Translations under genes and position numbers: made by a program
Notes under the pieces: generated by a model
Databases searched by the model: none
What the model saw: the letters and a program-made list of their open reading frames with translations, nothing else
What the model was told of the DNA's origin: nothing
In this document: piece by piece, positions 17,713-24,689 of the stretch
Numbering within the stretch: position 1 is the stretch's first letter
How the letters are laid out: every line of letters starts with the position of its first letter
Source: BD2-11 sp965115885
GTDB taxonomy: Bacteria > Gemmatimonadota > Gemmatimonadetes > Longimicrobiales > Gaopeijiaceae
Reading direction: 5' to 3'
DNA length: 64,000 bases
Assembly (NCBI GenBank): GCA_965115885.1
Contig: OZ220479.1
Location: 806,001-870,000 of the forward strand

Positions 17713-19006
17713 CTCTCGGGCGGCCCGGCACCGACCCCCGCCCAACCAGGGATCGCCCCCGGGACTCGGCGCGCGCACGGGCGGACGGCGCGCGCCGTCC
17801 GCCGCCCGGACTTTCTCTTCTCCGCGCCGCGCGTTCCCGCTGGGCGCGCTCCTGGTCGGATTCTGCTTCGCGCCTCCCTCGGCCGGTGCCGCGTCTCCGG
17901 CTTCCGGGACGGGCGCTCCGCACCAGGATGCGGGCGGGGCCGCCGCGGCGGCCCGCGAGCCGACGGCCGCCACGCTGCGCGGCAGGGTCGTCCTGGACGG
18001 AGCCGGAGTCGGATCGGCCACGGTGACGTTGCACCGGGTGACGCGCGGCGGAGGAAGCGGGATCGACTCCGCCGCGGTCGCCGACGACGGGTCCTTCGCC
18101 TTCGAGTTGCCCGGCGTTCCCGACCCGGAGTCGGGCGCCGTCTTCTTCGCCTCGGCCCTGTATCGGGACGTCCTCTATTTCGGCGCCCCGGTCAACAGCG
18201 CCGTCCAACTCGACAGCGCCTACGTCGTCCGGGTCTACGAGACCGAACCCGCCCCGCCCGGAGGCGCGGATTTCCCGGTCTCCGCGCGCAACGTTTTCCT
18301 TCAGGACACGGGCGCGGGGTGGAGCGTGGTCGATCTCATCCGGATCCGCAACGGCGGGCCCCGGACCTTGATTCCGGCGGACGGAGCGCCGGTGTGGTCG
18401 TATCCCTTGCTCGGCGGCGCCCGGGACTTCGAGGTCGGCGAAAGCGATCTGGCGGAGAACGCGGTGCGCTTCGCCGACGGACGCATGCACGTCACGGCTC
18501 CCGTGCCGCCTGGGGAGCGGCTGTGGGCGGTCCGCTACACGCTCCCCGGACACGAGTTCGTGGCGCCGCTCCCGGGGAGCACCGAGATCATGGAGGTGCT
18601 GGTTCTCGAACCGTCTCCGCCCACCGCCGTCACCGGGCTCCGGCCCGTCGCCCCGATCGAGATCGAGGAGGGGGCGACTTATCGCCGCTACACGGGCGAC
18701 GGTCTCGTCGACGACGCGGTGGGCCTGCTTCTGGGGGAAGAACCCGGCGAGCTCCCGCTGGAATGGATGGCGGTGATTCTCACCCTCGTCCTCGCGTGGC
18801 TCGCGCTGTACGCGTTCCACCGCGATCCCGCCCGGGGAACGGCCTCCCTGGCCGACGAGCGGCGCAGGTTGCTGCGCGAAGCGGCGGTTCTGGACGAAGC
18901 CCATGCGCGCGAAGGCAAGACGGGGAGCAAGGCACGCAAAGCCTACCGACGCAGGCGCGCGCGGTTGTTGGAGCGCATCGAACTCCTCGGCGATCGCGGA
19001 ACGTAA
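17693..19006 (+). CDS. Membrane-anchored exported protein with a carboxypeptidase-regulatory-like domain
   Basis: A 437-residue protein I do not recognise as a family. A long Arg/Pro-rich N-terminus (about 47 residues) leads into a hydrophobic stretch GALLVGFCFAPPSAGAAS that looks like a late signal peptide. A beta-sandwich follows (about 90-175) with TLRGRVVLDGAGVGSATVTL and DDGSFAFELPG, typical of carboxypeptidase-regulatory-like domains. After a further beta-rich region comes one transmembrane helix (MAVILTLVLAWLALYAF, about 358-374) and a basic, charged cytoplasmic tail. TTG 17693 is the only usable start I found and overlaps the nuclease gene by 20 bases; the true start may be non-standard. 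It may couple the envelope to the cytoplasm, which is inference. Confidence 0.6.
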   Translation: MAASRPDSRAARHRPPPNQGSPPGLGARTGGRRAPSAARTFSSPRRAFPLGALLVGFCFAPPSAGAASPASGTGAPHQDAGGAAAAAREPTAATLRGRVVLDGAGVGSATVTLHRVTRGGGSGIDSAAVADDGSFAFELPGVPDPESGAVFFASALYRDVLYFGAPVNSAVQLDSAYVVRVYETEPAPPGGADFPVSARNVFLQDTGAGWSVVDLIRIRNGGPRTLIPADGAPVWSYPLLGGARDFEVGESDLAENAVRFADGRMHVTAPVPPGERLWAVRYTLPGHEFVAPLPGSTEIMEVLVLEPSPPTAVTGLRPVAPIEIEEGATYRRYTGDGLVDDAVGLLLGEEPGELPLEWMAVILTLVLAWLALYAFHRDPARGTASLADERRRLLREAAVLDEAHAREGKTGSKARKAYRRRRARLLERIELLGDRGT

Positions 19007-19010
19007 GGAG

Positions 19011-19754
19011 ATGTCGCTTCTTTCCACGCGCGCCATCCTGCTGAGGACGCACCCCTTCAGCGAGACCAGTCTCGTCCTCCGCTTCCTCACACGCGACCGA
19101 GGTCTGGTGAGCGTGATGGCGCGCGGCGTGCGCAGACGCGGAACCCCTCCCGGGATCTTCTCCTCGGGCGTGCTCGTGCTCTACTACCGCAGCAACCGGG
19201 ATCTCCAGACCTATCGGGAGTTCTCGGTCGTGCACGCGCACCGGACTCTGGCCGACGACGTCCGGCGTTTTGCGGGCGCGTCGCTGTTCGCGGACTTGGT
19301 CCTGCACCACGCCGGCGAGGAGCGGAGCGCGGCCCTGTTCGCCGGGCTCGACGCCTCGCTCGAACGTCTGGCCGATGCGCGCGCGGAGACGATCGCGGTT
19401 TTCGTCCTCTCCAGTGCCTGGGCCCTGGTGTCGCTGATGGGATACGCGCCCGAGCTCGAGGCGTGCGTGGAGTGCGGCGAGGAGTTGGGCGTCGACGTCG
19501 TGGGCCGCCTGGACTATGCGGCGGGAGGGGTGAACTGTCCGCAGTGCGCGGGCCCGGCCTCCGGGGCGCCGCGCATCGGCCCGTGCGCGCGCGCGCAACT
19601 GGGGGCGCTGTTGCTGGGCGAGCCCGTGGCCGAGCTCGCCCGCATCGCCACGCATCTCAAGGTGCTCCGCAACTACGTGCAGCATCATATCTCCGGATCC
19701 CGTCCGTTGCCCTCTTTTCCGTTCCTCGAGACCGTTCTTGGCGAAGCCGTCTGA
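19011..19754 (+). CDS. recO: DNA repair protein RecO
   Basis: A 247-residue recombination mediator of the RecFOR pathway that helps load RecA onto SSB-coated single-stranded DNA. The N-terminal OB fold begins STRAILLRTHPFSETSLVL, typical of RecO, followed by RGLVSVMARGVRR. The helical C-terminal part holds a four-Cys zinc site (CVECGEELG ... CPQC). The ATG at 19011 is preceded directly by AAGGAG; the frame runs further upstream, but those residues are inside the previous gene. The end overlaps selB by 17 bases. Confidence 0.93.
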   Translation: MSLLSTRAILLRTHPFSETSLVLRFLTRDRGLVSVMARGVRRRGTPPGIFSSGVLVLYYRSNRDLQTYREFSVVHAHRTLADDVRRFAGASLFADLVLHHAGEERSAALFAGLDASLERLADARAETIAVFVLSSAWALVSLMGYAPELEACVECGEELGVDVVGRLDYAAGGVNCPQCAGPASGAPRIGPCARAQLGALLLGEPVAELARIATHLKVLRNYVQHHISGSRPLPSFPFLETVLGEAV

Positions 19755-21681
19755 ACCCGAAGCGCGCGCGGCGCGCACGCGACGCCTGATTCTGGGCACC
19801 GCCGGGCACATCGATCACGGCAAGACCGCCCTGGTGCGGGTTCTCACCGGCGTGGACACCGACCGGTTGGCGGAGGAGAAGCGGCGCGGCATCACCATCG
19901 ATCTCGGGTTCGCCGAGCTGCCGGTGAGCGAGGAGCTGGCTTTCGGGGTGGTCGACGTCCCGGGTCACGAGTCGTTCGTCCGCAACATGCTGGCGGGCGC
20001 GACGGGGATGGACCTGGTGCTGCTGGCGGTCGCGGCGGACGAGGCGACCATGCCTCAGACGCGCGAGCACCTGGCCATCGTGCGGTTGCTTGGGGTCGAG
20101 CGGCTGGTGGTGGCGCTCACCCGGATCGACTTGGTCGAGGAGGAGTGGCTGGAGCTCGCGACGGAGGACGTCCGGGACCTGCTTGCCGGTACCCCCTACG
20201 CGGATGCGCCCATCGTGCCCACCTCCGCGCTCACGGGAGCCGGCTTGGACGACCTGCGGGCGGCGCTCGCGCGGGAGGGCGAGAAGGCGCGCGCGCGTCT
20301 GGACGCCGACGTCGTGCGCCTGCCGGTGGATCGGGTGTTCACGGTGCGCGGCACCGGTACCGTGGCGACGGGCACGCTCTGGTCCGGATCGCTCGCCCTC
20401 GACCAGCGCGTGCGACTCGAGCCGGGCGGGATGGCGGCGCGCGTGCGCGGCATCGAGCTGCACGGGCGCCCGGTGGAGACCGCGCGTGCGGGCGAGCGCA
20501 CGGCGGTCGCTCTCGTCGGTGGCCGCGTGGGTCGGGAGACGGTGGGCCGGGGTCAGGTGGTGGTCGGCGACGATCCTTGGATGGCCGTCGACCGCGTCAC
20601 CGCCCGCATCGAACTGCTCCCCGACACCGCCTGGGGCATCGAGCGCGGCCAGCGGGTGCGGGTGCATCTGGGCACGGCCGAAGCGATGGCGCGGGTTTTT
20701 CTGTTGGATCGCGCCGAGATGGCGGCGGGGGAATCGGCTTGGGCGCAACTGCGGCTGGAAGCGCCGCTGGTGGCGCGCGCCCGCGATCGCGTGGTGCTGC
20801 GCTCCTACTCGCCGGTGACGACCATCGGAGGAGGGATCGTGGTCGAGCCCTCGCCTCCGCCGCGAACGCGGCTGCGGGACGGGGAGAGTTTGCTGTTGGA
20901 GGCGGTCCTGGGGCCGGATCCGCGCCTGCGCCGGGACGCGTTGCTCGACTTGGCGGGGTGGGCGGGCGTCCCGAAGGCGGAGTTGCCCATCCGCACCGGA
21001 GATCCGCCGCAGGCCGCTTCCTCCGAAGACGGCGTCGCGGTCTTCGCGACCGCCCGGGCGCTCTATTCCGGAAGCGTGGCCGCCGCAGGCCGCCGCCTGC
21101 TTCGGCGCGCGGTCGCCCGCCACCATGGCGCCGAGCCGCTCCGGCCCGGCATGCCCCTGGCCGAGGCGCGCGGGACTCTGCCCCGCGCCGCCGGTCCGGA
21201 GTTGGCCGACGCCCTGCTCGCGGAGATGGCGGAACGGGGCGCGCTCGAAGTGCGCCGCGACTTGGTGCGCGAGCCCGGCTTCGCGCCCTCCCTCACCGAG
21301 GAGCAGGAAGGCGTGCGGTCCGCCTTGGCGGAGCGGTACCGGGCCGCGGGCCTCTCCCCGCCGTCCCTGCGCGACCTGCCCGCCCCGCTGCGCGACCATC
21401 CGGACCTGTGGCCCATCCTCAAGCTGCTCGAGCGGGCGGGGGACATCGTCGCGCTGGGCGGCGACCTCTTCGCCGACGCCGGCGCCGTCGAACGAAGCGC
21501 GCGCGAGGTGCGATCGCGGTTCGGGGGGCGGTCCGGACTCGGTCCCGCGGACTTCCGCGAGGTGTTGCCCGTCACCCGCCGCCACCTGCTCCCGCTGCTC
21601 GCCTGGTTCGACCGGACCGGGGTGACGGTGCGGCGAGGCGACGGGCGGAACGTGCCCGTAGGAGGAGAAACGCTCTCCTGA
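19738..21681 (+). CDS. selB: Selenocysteine-specific translation elongation factor SelB
   Basis: A 647-residue GTPase that delivers Sec-tRNA to UGA codons marked by a SECIS element. The G1 motif is G23-HIDHGKT30, followed by the effector region EEKRRGITIDLGFA, DVPGHESFVRNML (G3) and LTRIDL (G4). Domains II and III follow, then a long C-terminal winged-helix region (about 375-647) that binds the SECIS RNA. The GITIDLGFA motif separates SelB from EF-Tu. The start is TTG 19738 inside the end of recO. selA, selD and tRNA-Sec are not in the window, and no selenoprotein was recognised here. Confidence 0.92.
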   Translation: MAKPSEPEARAARTRRLILGTAGHIDHGKTALVRVLTGVDTDRLAEEKRRGITIDLGFAELPVSEELAFGVVDVPGHESFVRNMLAGATGMDLVLLAVAADEATMPQTREHLAIVRLLGVERLVVALTRIDLVEEEWLELATEDVRDLLAGTPYADAPIVPTSALTGAGLDDLRAALAREGEKARARLDADVVRLPVDRVFTVRGTGTVATGTLWSGSLALDQRVRLEPGGMAARVRGIELHGRPVETARAGERTAVALVGGRVGRETVGRGQVVVGDDPWMAVDRVTARIELLPDTAWGIERGQRVRVHLGTAEAMARVFLLDRAEMAAGESAWAQLRLEAPLVARARDRVVLRSYSPVTTIGGGIVVEPSPPPRTRLRDGESLLLEAVLGPDPRLRRDALLDLAGWAGVPKAELPIRTGDPPQAASSEDGVAVFATARALYSGSVAAAGRRLLRRAVARHHGAEPLRPGMPLAEARGTLPRAAGPELADALLAEMAERGALEVRRDLVREPGFAPSLTEEQEGVRSALAERYRAAGLSPPSLRDLPAPLRDHPDLWPILKLLERAGDIVALGGDLFADAGAVERSAREVRSRFGGRSGLGPADFREVLPVTRRHLLPLLAWFDRTGVTVRRGDGRNVPVGGETLS

Positions 21682-21808
21682 TCCACGGCGTCCCGGCGCC
21701 CCGAGGGGTCGCGCGCCTCTTGACCCCGGGTCCGGCGGGCGAACGTTTCGGGCTCTGCGGTGTCCTAACGGAGGCAACCGGGTGCCCGGGGGTTGCCGCA
21801 CGTTCATG

Positions 21809-21838
21809 TTGACTCGGGTTGTCGAACCCGCTTATCCT
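21809..21838 (+). promoter_or_regulatory. Putative promoter with a palindrome in its spacer
   Basis: A TTGACT box (21809-21814) and TATCCT (21833-21838) are separated by 18 bases. The first 16 spacer bases form a palindrome, CGGGTTGTCGAACCCG (21815-21830). The arrangement suits an operator that blocks RNA polymerase. The next start codon is 85 bases downstream. The same palindrome could instead act as a terminator for selB, but no T-run follows. Confidence 0.45.
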
Positions 21839-21923
21839 GCCTTGGTGGCGCAGGGTCAAGTCCATGATGCCTGGGAGGGCCGTTCGTTCCTAAGCTACCG
21901 AGAAAAACTGTACGGAGGTTGAC

Positions 21924-22370
21924 ATGAGGCGCTTTCTACGCGTCTTGGCAGGCCTCCTCGTCATCCCGCTCGCAGGTCTCGATCCGAGCTCGGCCCAGGA
22001 AGCGGGGAATCGGGAGGGTCGACGGGATCCCGGATTCGAGCTTCGCCAGAACTATCCGAATCCGTTCAACCCGGAAACCCGCATTCCCTTCACGCTGAGC
22101 GGGGATCTGTTCGCGGACGGCGAGCCGGTCGTCGTTTCGATTCGCATCTACAACGTGCTCCAACAGCTCGTCGCTTCCCCCACCGCCCTCAACAACCCGG
22201 GAAGCGACGGCCTCCCCGTGTCCGACATGGAGTACGGGATGCCGGGGGACTACGAAGCCTACTGGGACGGGCTCGATCTCAGGGGCAACCAAGTCGCGTC
22301 CGGGATCTACATCCTGGAGCTGGTGGTGAACGGTCGTTCGAGCGTCATCAAGATGTTCGTGACCAAATAG
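21924..22370 (+). CDS. Small secreted protein consisting mainly of a T9SS-type sorting / FlgD Ig-like domain
   Basis: A 148-residue protein with a Sec signal peptide (MRRFLRVLAGLLVIPLAGL, cleavage near SSAQE) followed at once by FELRQNYPNPFNPETRIPF, the hallmark of C-terminal sorting domains in FCB-group bacteria. The remainder is an Ig-like beta fold with VSIRIYNVLQQLV, YWDGLDLRGNQVASGIYIL and a final VNGRSSVIKMFVTK. Normally this domain terminates a large exported protein; here it stands alone. The start is secure: CGGAGG at 21913-21918 lies 5 bases before the ATG. It has its own promoter candidate. It is convergent with the deacetylase gene. Function unknown; it may be surface-attached. 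Confidence 0.8.
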   Translation: MRRFLRVLAGLLVIPLAGLDPSSAQEAGNREGRRDPGFELRQNYPNPFNPETRIPFTLSGDLFADGEPVVVSIRIYNVLQQLVASPTALNNPGSDGLPVSDMEYGMPGDYEAYWDGLDLRGNQVASGIYILELVVNGRSSVIKMFVTK

Positions 22371-22416
22371 GGCCGCGCGGCGTCCCCGGGGGGGGGTCCG
22401 GGTGCGCGCCTCGGAG

Positions 22417-23469
22417 TCAGTGCTCCAGCAGCGTCTCCACGTGCGCGGCTGCGGCGAGCGCGGTGCCGTCCAGGTTGTACCCGCCCTCCAGCAACGCCAC
22501 CAAGCGTCCCTCGCAGCAGCTGTCGGCGTAGTCCATCGCCGTGCGGGTCATGCGCCGGAAGGCGTCGTCGGTGAGGTCGAAGCATCCCAGCAGGTCGTCG
22601 CGGCGGCTGTCGAATCCGGCGGAGACGATCACGAAATCGGGGTCGAACGCGGCCACCGCCGGCGAGAGCGCGTCGTCCCAGCGGCGGAGCATGTCGGCGT
22701 CGCTGGCCCCGCAGTCCAGGTGCACGTTGATGTTGAGGCCCGAGCCCTCTCCCTCGCCGGTGAGCGACGGATCGCCGGTCCCCGGGTACGCGTGCCAGTC
22801 GTGGGAGGAGAAGAAGAGCACCGAAGGGTCGTCGTAGAACGCGTTCTGGGTGGCGTTGCCGTGATGGTAATCCCAGTCGATCACCAGCACTTTTCCGTAT
22901 CCGTGGATCTCTTGGGCGTACCTGACCGCGATGGCCGCGTTGCTGTAGTAGCAGAAGCCCTCTTCGGCGCCGGTGTTGTTGGCGTGGTGTCCCGGTGGCC
23001 GGAGGGCGCAGAAGGCGTTGCGCACTCTGCCCTCCGCGACCGCGTCCACGCCTGCGAGGACGCCGGACACCGCGAGCTCGGCTACGGCCGCGGTCGTGCC
23101 CAGACGGCGCACGGAGTCCACATGCTCGCCGGTGTGGTGGGCGCGGATGCGAAGCAGGGGGTCGACGGTGGGCGCGACCGGCACCGTCGCCTCGATCAGA
23201 CCTCGCGTCTCCAGCTCGGCTCGCATGCGCACCAACCGTTCGGGGATCTCGGGCGACCGGACGGGCACGTGGTCGAGGTAGCGCGGGTCGTGGACTAGGG
23301 CGGTGCCCGCGGCCTGCGGAGACGTGCCCCGCCCTTCTCCTTCTCGGCCCGCCGGAGACGGATCGACGCGCCCGGAGAGAGATCCGCCGCGCGCGGGAGG
23401 AGACATCGCCAGAACGGGACGGACGCCGAGCGCGGCGACGGAAGATTTCACGAAGTTGCGTCGGTGCAT
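22417..23469 (-). CDS. Histone-deacetylase-family amidohydrolase with a Tat-type signal
   Basis: A 350-residue protein. It begins MHRRNFVKSSVAALGV, a twin-arginine motif followed by a mildly hydrophobic stretch, suggesting Tat export. The deacetylase domain starts near residue 57. Catalytic features are intact: H161-H162 in RPPGHHANN, zinc ligands D200 and H202 in IDWDYHHGNA and D287 in SAGFDSRRDD, and Tyr331 in LLEGGYN. Family members remove acetyl groups from lysines, acetylpolyamines or small amides. An exported location would exclude cytoplasmic protein targets and suggests a small extracytoplasmic substrate (inference). A GAGAGGA sequence lies just upstream of the ATG; a possible -10 (TACTAT) lies at 23514-23519 on this strand. 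It is divergent from the membrane-protein gene at 23657. Confidence 0.88.
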   Translation of the reverse strand: MHRRNFVKSSVAALGVRPVLAMSPPARGGSLSGRVDPSPAGREGEGRGTSPQAAGTALVHDPRYLDHVPVRSPEIPERLVRMRAELETRGLIEATVPVAPTVDPLLRIRAHHTGEHVDSVRRLGTTAAVAELAVSGVLAGVDAVAEGRVRNAFCALRPPGHHANNTGAEEGFCYYSNAAIAVRYAQEIHGYGKVLVIDWDYHHGNATQNAFYDDPSVLFFSSHDWHAYPGTGDPSLTGEGEGSGLNINVHLDCGASDADMLRRWDDALSPAVAAFDPDFVIVSAGFDSRRDDLLGCFDLTDDAFRRMTRTAMDYADSCCEGRLVALLEGGYNLDGTALAAAAHVETLLEH

Positions 23470-23656
23470 GACGTCCTCTCCGCCGGTCGAGTTCGCTTCC
23501 TGCGGTGGACGCAATAGTACCTCTCGGGACGGGTTGCCGGAAGGTCGCGGGGTGGTCGGAACGGGCCGACGTCCGTATTCTCCGTCCGGCCCCGGCTTTG
23601 CGGCTTGGGTCGATTCCAGGTTCTCGACTCGTCGATCCGTCTCCGGGGGAGGAGGA

Positions 23657-24124
23657 ATGGCGCGCGCGCTTCGGTCGGCGTACCGGCTCGCTGCGGGCAG
23701 CGCGCTCGCGACCGCGCTCGGCCTCATGTGGGTGATCGGCGCCGTCGGGCTCGTCGGCGCCGAGGGCGATCCGTACGACTTCGCGTACGGGAGCGTGCTC
23801 GCCGTCGGCATCGTCGGATCCGCCGTCGCTCGCTTCCGGCCGCGGGGGATGGCACGCGCGCTGGTCGCGGCGGCGCTCGTCCAAGCGCTGGTGGCCGTCG
23901 TCGCCCTGATCGTCGGCAAGCAACATTCTCCGGTCAGTTCCGTGACCGAAATCCTAGGTGCCAACGGGTTCTTCGTCGGGCTCTGGCTCGCCTCGGCGCG
24001 GTTGTTCGTCCGCGCCGCCCGGGTGCGGGAAGCGGCGACGGCAGGTCGTTCGAGGCGATGCCCGGGATGCGGGCGACGTGCGCCTGAAACGTTGCGGACG
24101 AAGCCGTCGTCGGCTGTGCGATGA
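23657..24124 (+). CDS. Conserved small integral membrane protein of unknown function
   Basis: A 155-residue protein with about four hydrophobic segments: ALATALGLMWVIGAVGLVG, YGSVLAVGIVGSAVA, ALVAAALVQALVAVVALIV and GFFVGLWLASARLFV. The segment WVIGAVGLVGAEGDPYDFAY followed by RFRPRGMARAL matches a widespread but uncharacterised membrane-protein family that I know from proteobacteria. The last 35 residues contain a CPGCG pair and may be an added tail. A purine-rich Shine-Dalgarno (GGAGGAGGA) directly precedes the ATG. No functional clue comes from its neighbours. Confidence 0.75.
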   Translation: MARALRSAYRLAAGSALATALGLMWVIGAVGLVGAEGDPYDFAYGSVLAVGIVGSAVARFRPRGMARALVAAALVQALVAVVALIVGKQHSPVSSVTEILGANGFFVGLWLASARLFVRAARVREAATAGRSRRCPGCGRRAPETLRTKPSSAVR

Positions 24125-24689
24125 GGGAGCTGCGCCCGACAGCCGTTGCCATGCCGCCATGCACGCGGCATTTTCATGCATGCTCAGACGACTCCGAGCT
24201 GTCGGCGACAACGGTCATGCGACGGTTGCGCGAAGAGGCCGTGCGGCGCGAGACCGATGATGTTGGCCTTGGTTTTGGAAGAGAATTGAATGCTGGTCGA
24301 GGAAGTTCGGCGCGACCCTCCTCCCTCGTTTCCGGCTTGGGATCTTTGCTACGAATTCCCGCGAGTCGGCACCCGCAGGAGAGCCTTTCGGTCGCCGTGG
24401 AGCCGGGTGCAGGCGCGAAACTACGTAGCCGGGCTTGAACGCCGGGGATTGCCCTGCCCCTTCCGACGCCGCGTCGCTCGGTCGTACTCGAGCGGACCGT
24501 GGCGGAGTTGCCTGACGTTTGCGGGACCAGATGCACGGATCTTCACGCGACAGTGCCCGTGCGCGAGCATGGCGTAGGCCGGATCCGTACGCGCGACACC
24601 GATCTCAACCGATTTCCCGTTCTCGCGGTGGGTGGATCCCGTGCGACGGAGGGCGAGAGGACGACCCATATGGACGGAGGCAGAGAGGG
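24125..24689. other. Intergenic region at the left edge of the PHP/Schlafen module, no gene recognised
   Basis: About 565 bases, less GC-rich than the core genes. Short frames on both strands show no recognisable protein features, and no attachment-site repeat or tRNA was seen. A GGAGG at 24676-24680 serves the next gene. A tiny frame starting at ATG 24670 (MDGGREG) ends just past the ATG of the ATPase gene and could affect its translation. Confidence 0.45.

Noticed and set aside
21682..21923. tRNA-Sec gene next to selB
   Set aside because: A hairpin resembling a T-arm (21815-21830) is present, but no acceptor stem, long variable arm or anticodon arm could be fitted around it.
24174..24536. 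Minus-strand frame of 120 codons left of the PHP-ATPase gene
   Set aside because: Low-complexity composition, no ribosome site and no recognisable motif.
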